DNA from: Hetaerina americana
Lineage: Eukaryota > Arthropoda > Insecta > Odonata > Calopterygidae
DNA: 64,000 nucleotides
Direction: 5' to 3'
NCBI GenBank assembly: GCA_022747635.1
Contig: JAKTNV010000003.1
Location: forward strand, 11,162,911-11,226,910
The notes under the pieces are model-generated. The model was not told the DNA's origin, did not search any database, and saw only the letters and a list, made by a program, of their open reading frames with translations. Below are positions 50,001 to 62,029 of the stretch, piece after piece. How positions within the stretch are numbered: position 1 is the first letter of the stretch; every line of letters starts with the position of its first letter. The translations under genes were made by a program, and so were the position numbers.

Positions 50001-52529
50001 TCCAAAGGCAGCTGAAATTAACACGCTGTCCCTTGATTTTTGTCATACTACATCAAATACTACCACTTATAGGCGAAACTTGAGTTATTGATTGAGTTTC
50101 TACATACTGAATTGAGTATTGTGATGTAAATTGAAGGGAGAGAACTAATTGTGGAAGAAAGGGCATGTGTTTCAGGTAGGAGTCACATAGTTACTTTCGA
50201 AATCAAATTGAAAATAATCATACTCTCAAAATTTCTCTTTCAAAGACGGGAAACCTTTACAAGTGCATAGCTTGGCTTCAATTTGTCCAAGGACTGACCT
50301 CCCAGCCCGCCACTTTTAGGAGTCCAGTTCCTGTTCTTTAAATCACGGCCCAAAATATCGTAGTAACTGCGAAACGAGTCTGCGAAAGGTTTGAAAAGAT
50401 CCCTGTTTATGATTAAGTTATATTGACCGAACCAATTATTGAGTTTTACAACGTAATTTCCAGTGGAAAATCACCTTACTTTTATAGCATTCTTGATCCT
50501 GAAAATTTATTGTTGCTAAAATACTCCCCTTAAGGTGTTTTTTATAAAAATCGGTCAATTGAACTAATGTTCTAGTTAGAATAGCTAGATGCTTACTAAT
50601 GAATAATATCATTAACTGATAACTTGAGCCAGTCTCAAAATCCATTGTGACATTTAGATTAATTTCCATATTTTAAATAATAATGATTCCTCTCTACAGT
50701 TTTTACCTATAAATGTTATATAATTTAAACACAGGTCAATCAGACTCAATCGTCGATATTACTTTCCCGTACACAGACTTCTAAACTGCTATGAGTTTCC
50801 AATTCGCCTTAGCAGTTGCGAGATTTGAAATACAAAGATTGCTCCAAACAAGTACATTTATAAGCTTCCAGCGCATAAAACTGTGTACGAATCGACGAAT
50901 TAATGGCCGAGCAATAGCAATGGAGGGAGTGGCGATTATACACGTAGAATACTCCAGCCGAAATGGGGAAATATCGAAGTGACGGATTTCAATGTTCAGA
51001 GCAAGATTGGCAATTTTCAAGCACATAACGGCTTACTTCGATATGTCATTGCCTTTTTTCTTGCAATTGGAATTCATTGTTCGAGTGAAAAATCATTTAT
51101 CCTATCATGAACCCATGCTGGCTGGCTATTTTCTCAGCTACAGCCAAACTTTTCTCATCATCAAAATTAACGAACACCAGGGATGCAAGCAGGTTAGGTA
51201 CATCATTAGAAGTCGACCGATCGTTAGATGACCTCAAATGTTGTGATGCTGGGTATGATTCCTTACTTTGCTTTCCTCACATATTTTACCCATATAATAA
51301 CTACATTATTTTGTAATTCGTCTGATTTTCAAAGAGTGCAGAAATTCGATTTTAGGATATACAGTCCAGGAAGAGATGGAACACGAAAGACATGAAATAA
51401 AATTCCTTTCTCAGATCCTCTTACTAATCCCTCTATTAGATCCTCTAGTTAAGTGAAAATATGCATACTATATGTTATAAAATTGCGTAATTAAAATACG
51501 GTTCATCCCATAATATCCCATATATTGGTAAATCGATCAGTAACTTAATGAAACAATCGTCTACCCTTGAGTCATTTCATGCATATCATTATACGATAAA
51601 ATATATCTCTACTAGCGGATAAAATCACCTAGTTAAGCAAGGAAAGAGATAATAATATCTTTTATGCCTAGATGGTCATGAATTACTATAAAGTACAGAT
51701 CTCAAAGCTGATAACTTATTAAGTACAGGTCTCGACCATATTGCATTTTGAAAGTCTTAGTATCGACCTACAAAATTATGGAAAACTGAAACTCTATTGA
51801 TGAATCTGTGGTCAGCTAAATTGTACTTATTACTTGGCATTCTACCGAAGGTTTTCCATGGATGTAGCCTGCAAAACTGTACGAAGACACAGGACTTTCA
51901 CCATATCAAATAGTTCCTGGAGGGAATCAGAAGACCACGGCAGAAAAGCAACGGAAGTGAACGGGCGATAAGTTCACCTAAGTAATCGAAAACGGAGATT
52001 ACAGCCAAAGCACTCTCTTTTTATGTCCCTATCTTTTCTATTCGTTGCATAGCTACAGAGTTACACAACCAGAGTTCACAAACTCTAAAATAAGCTTAAT
52101 GACGCATTCTAGTGGATTTAGTCTAAACATTTCACAACATGGCAAATGGCCAACAAACCTGAATTATGCCTTCTTCTTTTGGACTTTTCTAAGATCTTAA
52201 TTACTCTAGGGGTGCCCTCTTAATTAATTCTTATCTCTCCTTACATGAGTCTTCTCATTTTCTTTTTTCACCATTGCCCATTACCCTTGTCTCTATCCGC
52301 TTAAAAACATCGATCGCACATCATTCAATTAAAATCAAAATATAAGCGGGTTTGTATGAATGTTCAAAGGACGTAAAATTGGGGAACACAGACGCATTTA
52401 TACTTCTTTGACAGTCTAGAAACGTGAACTTGAGTTAATTCGATTCATTCTCACAAGGAGAGTATTTAAACCGCAAAAAAGGCATAGGACTTCCTTATTC
52501 ATGACCACTTTCAACTGACGCCAGAAAGT
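47051..52529. other. Long AT-rich spacer
   Basis: No gene is recognised. Unassigned minus-strand frames (for example 48324-48539, 50436-50669) have no known domain. A perfect 11-bp inverted repeat lies at 49644-49674. Confidence 0.5.
49644..49674. repeat. 11-bp perfect inverted repeat
   Basis: CCCATCGATCA at 49644-49654 pairs with TGATCGATGGG at 49664-49674 across a 9-base loop. Confidence 0.85.
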
Positions 52530-53720
52530 TTTCCACGATTGCTCACGTTCCAACCGCAAGGAGGACTCCATATTCGGCCACGTGATTGGTCGAGGACGAC
52601 CTCGAAAACTGCCAGGACAGGAAGATGCAAAGAGCGGGGGACGGAGCGTGTTTTGGAGAGGGGGGTTGGGTGGGTGGGTGACGGAGAGGTGGGGTGCGAC
52701 AGGGGGAGGTGTGAGGGGTGGGAAGGGGGTGGAGAGCGAGGAGGGCAGGCGAGACCAGCGCCGCCGCACGCGCGATTGCCTGCTCCCTCGCATTGCGGGG
52801 AGACAAATGAGGGTCTAGTGGCGTGACGGCCGCGGAGATATTTCGCAGTAATTTGTACGCGTTTGCCCCCCGTCCCACTCACCCAACTCAGGGTCCTCCC
52901 CCAAACCCTAGCATCGAACCACCCTTCGACCACCGCCTCCTCACACCTCCCACCGGCCCGCTCTTGTTTTTTCGTGTTTTGCCGCCCCCTCGCCACGCCT
53001 ACGGTGGGAGGGGGAGCGAGAGGGTAGGATTTGGTGCACGAGGCAGGGATGGGGGGCTTGGTGTGGGAGAGAGATAGACAGGGGTAGGGAGGTAAGCATA
53101 AATGAGGAAAAGAGTGAGGACGAGTGAAAATAGGACGAGATTTTTGAGAAGGACGGGGAGGGAAGGAGGGATTAAGGGGGTTGTTCCGAGTCGGGAGCGA
53201 CCGGCCCCGAGCGTCGCTAGGGGGAAAGAGAGAGAGGGAGCACAGGGGGAGAAATTAGCGAGTGGAAAAGTATGACCGAGGGCAGGTGGACCGGGGAAAT
53301 ATCTGCGCATGGAAAACGGCACCATATGCAGGGCGCATAACGTGTCAAATCAACGCGGAAAAATAATGCAGTGCGCCACCGAATTCGAGCCAATCTGAGC
53401 CCTGTTACAGAGCGAATGTTATAACGTCGGCGAGACGATAAGATTACAAGGGCCGCCGCCGCGGAGCGCACCGACGTTTCGTATCTTTATTATTTCAACG
53501 ACCGAGAGAGAGAGAGAGTGGGGAAGGGTCACTGCGATACTCGGGGAGCGCGCTTCCACGCCCCCGCCGAATGCGGGACACTTCTGACCGCCCCCGAGAT
53601 ATTAACTTATCGGAATGACGTTTTCATCCGTGCGATCTTTCTTTTATTTTTATTTTTCGCGAGCCATTAAAGTAGTCGAACGATTCACTCGCCACCGACA
53701 TCACGGACATTGGAAAGCAC
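52530..53720. other. GC-rich block; right half of mixed, regulatory-looking sequence
   Basis: 52610-53250 is dominated by G-rich and C-rich asymmetric tracts. From about 53270 to 53720 the sequence is of mixed complexity, with CpG, GATA-like strings (ATAAGAT near 53439, CTTATCGG near 53606) and a short GA repeat near 53503. It carries no convincing frame. This half could be a regulatory element; the inference rests on composition and motif look only. Confidence 0.4.
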
Positions 53721-55060
53721 ATCGTAGGCAATCGGGAGTTGAAGGGTCTTGAGGGAGGGCGGGGAAACAGGAAGGGTGCGGGAGAGAGGGAATGGGGTGG
53801 AGGCAGTGGAGAAAGGGTCTGAGACCGTTAGCATACCACCAAGGCATAACGCTGACAAAGGAAGGGTGCAGAATCAAGGGTTCCAGGATGAACCACAGAA
53901 TAAAATGTTAATAATTTTTATCTTGATATAACTCTCAAAGATAAAAAGCATTGCTATTTTGAGAACTTATAAACTTAATCCTCCAGCAGCTAGAAATATT
54001 AAGGTTAAATCAAGATGGCTTCAGGTTCCCTCGATAATATGCATCTTTATGGAGGAAGTCAGCAAAATGCAAATACCATTTACGGAATTCAATATCAAGT
54101 AAACTCGCAGAGTAATTAAAAATTGCATAATTAATGATAGCAGAAACCTCATTTTCATGAGTAAATACGAATGGTTCAAAGTCAAAAGTTGAATATAATG
54201 TAAACGGGAACATTCCTGATTTTGAAATACAATCTTTGTCATTGTTGAAATAGAAACAACGAAATGGAAAAATATTTCAGCCGTGCGGGTTGGGGAAAGC
54301 ATTTCCCTCCCACCAGGCTCGAAATGGAGGCCGAAGCGAAATATTAGACGCACGCCATTGCTGGATAATTGATTATCAAGTGATTTTATGCCAAGGTAAA
54401 AGCATAAGTATATTACAGATTTTCATTTATTGATTTTATAAAATGTAAATTGTTATTCACAAAAGCAAAGCAACTCGGTAAGGGCTGCCGATATTTTGAT
54501 TTACTCATATTTTAATGAATATAAAAAGAGGTAAGTAAATATATTAGTGTACAATTGTTTAGGTGTTGCCCATCCAAAATCTACCCTCATCAATGGAATA
54601 CCAACAATGATGATATTATGAATGGAAGGTTTTCTTTTTAATACACGAATCTGTAATTGCTGCTTACGGACGATGCGAATTAATGGAATATGAAGTGATC
54701 ACCAGCTTATTAAAACTGATACCTTACTGAGTCAATATCTCTCAATGTGAAGAATACACCAGGACGTGTTTCCAACAAAGCCTCGTGAAGAGTTTCCAAA
54801 CCTAAATCTGATGAAAATTCTCGTCAAGGCCAGTCGATAATGCTTTAACATCTTATTAATTGAATAGTTGAAGATTTAGCTGCTCCCTCCGATTGAATAA
54901 CTATTTCAAATACATGTACCGATGGTAGTGTCAGTAACTAGTTCTCATCACATCACCTATTTAATTTCGCAGTATAACCTATCCATTTTTATGTAAACAT
55001 ACGAAAATATTAAAACTCAAATAATCAGATATTTTTATAAAAAAAGGAAGGCAAAAAAGC
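53721..55060. other. AT-rich spacer
   Basis: A purine-rich stretch occurs at about 53740-53820. Nothing else is recognised. Confidence 0.5.
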
Positions 55061-55760
55061 CTGGTCAAGAGGAAAGCGAGAGATTGTTACGGATGTCGGC
55101 GTGATACGGATAAGTTTGATCCAAATAAAGCAGGATAGGGGGTTTGATCACAGTTAGGGAGTGACATAGGGGTTGAGGGAGATGGACGGCGGTTTTGGTG
55201 TGGTAGGAAGAGGGAAATGTGGAGGGAGCGGAGGGACGCGGGTGTTCAGGGGTGCGCGAAGAGGGAGAAACGGAGGGAGGACTTGACGTCCAATTCCTTC
55301 TGACAAATACGACCGAGGAAGATAATGACATCATTACGCCATTATTTACCATTGGACACGTCGCCCGGAATTCGATTAATGAAGATAACTGACAAACGAA
55401 TTGTACGCGCAACAGTCAATACTCTCCTTCATCACTCATTCGATTCCGAGGCTGGAAGTTTTACAAGTTTGATCGCGTTGTGACCCCGCGGGGAGAAAAA
55501 AGAGGATTTCCAAGAGAGAGAATATGTACATTGATTTATTGGCGGGGCAGCTCGATAATGACGATAAGGACGATGGTATCAAAATTTCGTGCCCCGCCTC
55601 CATTTAGAATGCCACACTGAACTGATTAAGGCGACGGATTATGAACTCAGTATATCGCGATTAGGGAGTTGGTCGGACAATTAAACTCGAGAAATCTGCA
55701 TAAAAATGCCTCCGCTTGGTTCGTTTCCTGGATTGAAAGACTGTCACACGGCAGGTGACA
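55061..55760. other. Mixed-complexity block, possible regulatory DNA
   Basis: A short purine-rich part (55140-55285) is followed by about 450 bases of balanced, non-repetitive sequence with homeodomain-type TAAT cores (ATTAAT, ATTATTTA, CATAAAAATG) and no supported open frame. Candidate cis-regulatory DNA by inference only. Confidence 0.3.
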
Positions 55761-57270
55761 GATTCAAAATTGTAGACAATGAAATGCAATTGAAAATGAG
55801 GAGAGCATTTTATGAGTGGTAAGTAGAGAGAGAGAGAGCTATGACTCGACTGAGTAACACATTCGCCGTTGAAATGCCCACAGTGGAGCTGCCAGCTCGC
55901 TTTCCAGTGTTATTATCTTCTCAACTCTTAACCTTCATTGACTAAACCTATCAATCATGTCAGGAAAACCTGTGAAGGTGGGTAATTAACTTGTCTTCAT
56001 TTAATATCCTTTTGACAGACAGGCTGCATAACGAGAATTCCCAAATATGTTCACTTTACTTCTGTAAACTAGTGAGGTATTTGAACCGCTTGAAAATGTT
56101 AATAGAACTGTCGAACAAATGATAGGAATAACTGAGTTGGAAGAAATTTAAAATTTTATTTAAAAATATCAAAATATAATCGTAAAATAAGCCAATAAAC
56201 CTTGACTGAATATGTTTTTGTGAAAATATTTACATATGGTGTATAATAAAACTCGTATACATAAGTATATTCCTGTGATATGTGAAAAATTTTCTTAACG
56301 TGAAAATTCATAAATTTAGCCCGAAATACAATTTGACCAGCAGGAAAATTTTACGATTAAGGTTCACTTTTGAAAGAGTTCCTTCTAGATTATGCTTTCC
56401 TTTCAAAAGGGTAGAGATTTTTGGGGAAGAATAATTTTTTATGTGTGTATATTCTCATTTATTATTTAATATTCTCAAATCAGCCTCAAAGTCGGTATGT
56501 ATTAATTTATTAAAACTTTTACCGCTCCAAAACACTATTAGCATAAAAAACAATGATATTATTTAAATATTCCCCATTCATGGGTGGGTTTAAAAATATA
56601 ATTGCACACATTGTTTACCATTGTATTTTCTTTCATTTTAAGGGATGTAACACACTTGCCAAACTTTGAAAATTCGTGATACGAGCGATGCTATGCTGGA
56701 ATGGATATCCCATTTAATTGAACACCTATATGTGTCAAATTTTAAATTTATGAATAATAATATGCATTTCATATTCTTATAACACTAAAATCATGACCAA
56801 ATTAGAATGAATAACCTTCTACAGCAAAATAAATAAGGTTTGTTTCTTCGAATTAAAAATGCTAAATATATCCTTATTTTTTTTTAATTTTAATACACCT
56901 ACCTTGCAGTATTGCAGTGGCAAAATGTTTATGCAAAATTTTAGCAACGGTTAGATCAAAAAACTTGAATATCTATTATAACTAACATATGACTTTCTCC
57001 AATCTTGCGGTACTTCCATTTAAAAACAATCTTTAAGCAATAATTGACATTAATTAAACATTTGACATGAACAAATCATGAACGCTTTACCATTATAACG
57101 CCAATCCTCATTAAATGCATTATCGTAATTCTTTTATCAATGATTTCAATAAGAATAAAATATAGCCTCTTCCCATTGGTTACGTGGTTTCGTAATTGTA
57201 TTCTGTAAATATATATTAATTAATATATACTACCAGTAGGGTAAAATGATGTAGCTATCATTTAAAAACA
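55761..57270. other. AT-rich spacer
   Basis: Nothing recognisable. It ends at the TA flank of element B2. Confidence 0.5.
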
Positions 57271-57414
57271 TACAGGGTTCGTCCGGAAAATAAGTGTACT
57301 GATTTTTTCCCGCCGCTCCAGGCGCGCCCAGCACCGCTCTGACGGGCTGCGATTGGAGGGGGGTATGTTGGCAAGCGGCGCTGAAAAAGGCAGTCGGCTC
57401 TGAGCTGTGGTGTA

Positions 57415-57921
57415 GTGAGGAGCTCTGTTAACGCGAACCTCCACGCTCGACCCACGTCACGGAACGCGATGCCGAAGTTTTTGGAGCAGCGTTATTCCAT
57501 CAAATTTGCGGTAAAGCTTGGGAAATCGTCTACCGAAACTGTCGGTATGATTAACCAGGCTTACGGGGAGTCAGTCATGTCCAGAAACATGATCTTTCGG
57601 TGGCACAAGATGTTCGTGGAGGGCAGAGAAGAGGTCGACGACGAACCACGGCCTGGACGCCCATCAACGACACTCACCGACGAAAATGTGCGAAAAGTTC
57701 GCGATATACTGAACTCTGATCGTCGTCTTAGTGTTCGGATGATAGCAGAGCAGTGTAATGTGCCAAAAACAATAGTGCACGAGATTATTAGGGAGCAATT
57801 ACAGATGCGAAAAATTTGTGCAAAGTTGGTGCCGAAAGTGCTCAGTGATGATCAAAGACTCAATCGTTTGGAAATCGCGACAAACTTGCGGATCACTGCA
57901 AAAATGATCCACATTTTTTAG
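57415..57921 (+). pseudogene. Element B2 transposase N-terminal fragment
   Basis: A 168-codon open frame, likely starting at Met19 (57469) directly before PKFLEQRYSIKF. It contains both helix-turn-helix regions of a mariner DNA-binding domain (about residues 25-70 and 105-145), the EVDDEPRPGRPS linker and KICAKLVPK, and terminates at the deletion junction before any catalytic Asp. It has one amino-acid difference from B1. An uninterrupted binding-domain frame in both copies is compatible with a truncated protein that could bind the family's terminal repeats; there is no evidence of expression. Confidence 0.9.
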
Positions 57922-58117
57922 AGACTTCTTTCTGCTCCCGAAGATAAAGAGGAGTTTGAAAGGAACGCGATACGGGACTTTGGACGCCGTCAAAGAGGCC
58001 GTGACGACGTGTCTTCGAGAGGTTCCCGATGATGCCTTCGCGGGAGCGTTCCAGGAATGGGAACGCCGCTGGAACAAGTGTATCGACTCACAAGGGTCCT
58101 ATTTTGAGGAATATTAG
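57920..58117 (+). pseudogene. Element B2 transposase C-terminal remnant
   Basis: Reads DFFLLPKIKRSLKG through ERRWNKCIDSQGSYFEEY to a TAG at 58115-58117. It is out of phase with the N-terminal frame. It begins just after where the third catalytic Asp should be, which places the deletion over the whole D,D34D core. Confidence 0.88.
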
Positions 58118-58188
58118 CTTAAGATATGTAAAAGTGTAATAAATTTTTTTTCCTGAGCTCAGTACACTTATTTTCCGGACGAACCCTG

Positions 58189-58869
58189 TATAAGTACTTT
58201 TGAAAGAGGATACTTGTAATTGATAATGCAGACCCCCACTGCGTGTGTTCCCACGAATCACGAACAAAATCGTTAAATTTCCGAAATTGTTAAAAGATCC
58301 AAGACAAATAATCAGCAATTATTACAACTTCTCTTCAAGAAATTTCGAAATTCTGAATAAATTGAAATGGGCAGAGATACATTTCTTGACAAAACTCATT
58401 TGTACTTACTCTCTGCTCCACGAACGTGGATCATCGCTGGTTAGTTCCTGTGCCAATGTTTAATATTTTGTACTCTGTTACGCACAGGCTTGTGAGATAC
58501 TTTTTTGAAATCTATTTTATTCATAAACAATGCAGTCGATGATACAAAAATGAAGGAGAATCCATTCGAATGGTACGAAATCTATCATTCGATGACTAAC
58601 CAAAAGGAGGAAAGAATAAAAATAGATGCTGGGTACATTCGTAAGTAATTGCCCACCAATCACAAAAAATAAAAGCCGTTTTATTCACACCTTGCTTATC
58701 AAAGTCCTTTCTAAATGAAAATATACGTTTCTTTTACCAGGGAAGGTAAACGAAAGAATTACTTGATATTTTATGGCGTAGAATCATGGCGTCAACGGTT
58801 TCATAAATAATTAAAATGGCTGATTTCTAGCTATAATACACATAATTTTTCATTCAGAGCTTAAGAGCC
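58189..58869. other. AT-rich spacer
   Basis: Nothing recognisable is seen. Confidence 0.5.
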
Positions 58870-60520
58870 CCAATGCAGAACAACCTCGGACTCCGCGACG
58901 AGAGCGAGGAGCATTTCCTCGCGTTTTCACTCCATGGAAAAGAACAGCGAGCTCGACGCGAAAGAAGGCAATCGGACCTCTCTTGGACAAAACGCATACT
59001 TTTGCCGCCAAATCCATTTACATACAACTGTGGTGAACAGAACGCGATTTGAATAGGTCGAGGTGGTGGTCTAGGGGAGAAATAGGGAGAGCGCGAGCGC
59101 GGGAGTTTGAAAGAGAGGAAGAAAGAGAAGGCGGAACGCACCCAGAAATGGCCTCGAGCCCTCGCAGCCCAGGGGTGGCGAGCAAGTGCGTAGGAGGGTG
59201 CGGGGGAGGGAAGAAGATCATGGGTGCGGGAGTGGAGGGAGAAAGAAAGAGAGTGCGGAAAGAGAAAAAAGACGCGACTCTTGGGAGTGGGGGAATTGTT
59301 TAAGGATTGAAGCTTGGATGGGGGGGAAGGGAAATGGGGAGAAAGTGTGGACAGGGGGTCGGGGTACGAGGAGAGAGGCAGAAAGATGAGAATGGAGGTG
59401 GGACAGACAGAAGAGAAATGGGAAAGCGAGCAAGGTGGGGTTGGAGATGGGTGGGACGGGAGGGGGCGAGAGAGCAGTGGGCAGGCGTGGGTGGGAAGGT
59501 AGGGGTTAAGCAGCCGAGCAACAAACCCATCCCGAGAGGTCCATTACGCAAAATTTTCCGGGGGGCAGGCCGTGCGGATTGATTGCGAGCGCTAAAGGCG
59601 GGTGAGAGGGGGAGAAGGAGGGGTGAGGCGCGGTGGGGAGGGTGGAAAGGGGAGGTTTGGTGGAGGATCTGGTGATGGGGAAGAGGTGGGGGTGGGTGGG
59701 GTGGTTGTGAGGTGGGAGTGGGGAGAGGGAGAGGGGTGGTTGAGTCGGTGGGCCATAACCATATCATTTATAACGGACGCCATCTACGCCTCCAACTCCC
59801 CCCTCCCGTGCCTTCCACCCCGCTGACCACTCCCACCCCCGTCCCCAAACCGAACCAACACTTCTTGCGCCGACGAGGATACGGAGAGAGAGAGACTCAC
59901 CCCATTACCTTCGCAAACCGCGCCTCCCTTTCCCACACACAACACCAACATCGCTCCTCTCACCACTCACCCCCCCTCGTCCCCAACGGCCACGCTATGG
60001 ACTCCATAAAATCCTTGCTACGCCGTCTCTTTACCCCTCATCTCCCCCGATCCGCCACCCCTGTACCACCCAACTCCAGCCGCACATCGCGTCGTCTCTC
60101 CCTCGCCCGCGTTTAGCCGCTCAATCTCCACGTCGCTCCCCTCCCGCCCATTCCCCTCTCCCGATTCAACCCGCATGGTGAATCTCCTACTCCCATCATC
60201 TACTGTTTCCCACCTATCAATCCGGAGGCAACCCGCTAGGTAGGACTATGCGCCCGCTCGCTCTCTCTCTCTCTCTTCCGTCCTCTCTCCTCATCCCCTC
60301 GTCCTTCCGTCCGTTTCCCCTTCTCCACCCTCCTCCGCCCTCTTCCCCCCTCAAATCCTCCCCAGCCCACCCTCAGAGCCGTTCACATCATCCCCCTACG
60401 ACACTGTCGGCCGGCTTCGTCACAGAGAGAGAGAGAGGAGCCAGTAGTAATCTCCCTTGCTCCCATTTTACAAGTTTATAGAGGCTCGGCAAAAGAGAGG
60501 TCGCGGGGTCGAATCACGCC
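58870..60520. other. Largest GC-rich block, with switch of strand asymmetry
   Basis: About 1.65 kb. The plus strand is G/A-rich from about 59060 to 59750 and C/T-rich from about 59780 to 60400, with a CT repeat near 60258-60280. Many mutually overlapping low-complexity frames of up to 155 codons are present. No gene is supported. Confidence 0.6.
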
Positions 60521-61480
60521 CGATTACGGCTGTTTCTATCAGATTAGCAAATTACTTAAGCGGGCGCATTGCTCCGCTCTCCGTGAGAGAGAATGACGTC
60601 CTTTTTTTGTGTGTTTTGGGACGGTGAGCATCGGTGCTAGGGATTGCTTCGTCAACTTCGTGACTTTATAAGTAGAATATTACGCTCTACTAACTCTTCG
60701 GGAATTACTATCGCTTGCGTTTTTTTCTGCAATTGAGGCTATATAAACGAAACGCCGGAGCTGGTTTGTGAAAAAGAAGGACGCCAACGGTTGATATTAT
60801 GAAAGATTTTTTTCACTTACCGCTACGGATATTCTCTAAAGATGCTTCACTTTTTTCCTTTGCACGTATTTGATTATATATTATTACTCGCAATTACTTA
60901 TATCATTACTCGCAATATAATGAATAGAAATATAAACGTCACAATATTCTCCATTTCTATCAATGCTCCAAAAAACCTTAACAAAAATTTCCCCACATTT
61001 GCAAAACGCTCTCGATCGTTCACTAAAGTAAAAATGGCCATGTATCTTTCCACCAAATTTTTATTTGGTAAAATTAGTTTATTTTTTTATTAAACCGCGA
61101 GGTCAGTAAAACTAATTAATTTTAAGTTAGAATGAAAATGTAGTGGAAAGATAGATTGGTATTTTTACTTCAGTGATAATGGATTTCCACAAAGTTAAGC
61201 CTGAAAACATCGAATATGTCGATTCTTGATCCAGAATACCTTACTTCGGATCAAGAATCAATTTCTGGCACAAAATAAATGCATATTTTAGAAAGCATTA
61301 AGTTAATGGTTGATTTTCTTGTTTGAATCCAAAAATAAGTAGAACCTATGCTTCATTTAAGATTCAAACAGTGACAGAGGTAAAACCCATTACAGTTAAT
61401 TCAAAGGGCATCACTTATTTCATAATCTTATGTGGAGTTACATATTTTATATAGATGCATTGTTAAAATAAATTTCTGCA
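60521..61480. other. AT-rich spacer with inverted repeats
   Basis: A perfect 12-bp inverted repeat (GATTCTTGATCC, 61221-61232, with complement 61248-61259) and a 10-bp one (61320-61329 with 61361-61370) lie close together, perhaps from a decayed small transposon. The plus-strand frame 60842-61093 is unrecognised. Confidence 0.5.
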
Positions 61481-61602
61481 TATTATAAATATATATATAC
61501 ATATATATATTATATATATATATACATATATACACATATATATATATGCATATCTATATATATATATCTATATATATATACATATATACACATATATATG
61601 CA

Positions 61603-61650
<48 letters not shown>
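61481..61650. repeat. TA-rich microsatellite, left of SINE
   Basis: Long TA/TATACA-type simple repeat, perfect TA from about 61608 to 61650. Confidence 0.95.
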
Positions 61651-61657
<7 letters not shown>

Positions 61658-61691
61658 CATAAACCATATATATTTAACATATATATAACCA

Positions 61692-61972
61692 TAAGCCATA
61701 AACACAGTAATCAACCCGGAGGTTGGTTTTTGGTAGGTTATGGTAGAGTTCACCCAGTAATAAGCACTATACGGCGTGTGATATTCACACATCAGGGTAG
61801 GGGGCCAGTTCCTTTCTCTGTGCCGGTTATGGTTTCCCAGGAAGATCTGGTACCCGAAAAATCACATAGCTTGGGTGGAGCTGAAGGTGCCCAGAGTGCC
61901 TTGCCAGGGAATCGAACTCGGGACCCTCCAGTCAGTAGTCGAACGCTCTCCCCCCTGGACTATCCAAGACCC

Positions 61973-61975
<3 letters not shown>
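61692..61975 (-). mobile_element. tRNA-derived SINE
   Basis: On the minus strand the unit begins GGCGGGTCTTGGATAGTCCA. An A-box-like region (TAGTCCAGGGGG, 61962-61951) and a good B box (GAGTTCGATTCC, 61920-61909) are spaced about 30 bases apart, as in a tRNA gene and its internal RNA polymerase III promoter. A non-tRNA body of about 200 bases follows. It ends in short TTTATGG/CTTATGG repeats that merge into TA repeat near 61650-61692. Both sides are TA microsatellite, so target duplications cannot be seen. The pieces of open frame across it are not a gene. Confidence 0.82.

Positions 61976-62029
<54 letters not shown>

Larger units (their letters stand above)
57273..58188 (+). mobile_element. 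Mariner-like element B2, internally deleted (916 bp)
   Basis: Perfect 30-bp terminal inverted repeats at 57273-57302 and 58159-58188, beginning CAGGGTTCGTCCGGAAAATA, with TA at 57271-57272 and 58189-58190. It has the same length and deletion as B1, in the opposite orientation. The B2 ends match each other perfectly, whereas one end of B1 has two mismatches, so B2 may be the younger or better-preserved copy. The catalytic core is missing. Confidence 0.95.
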
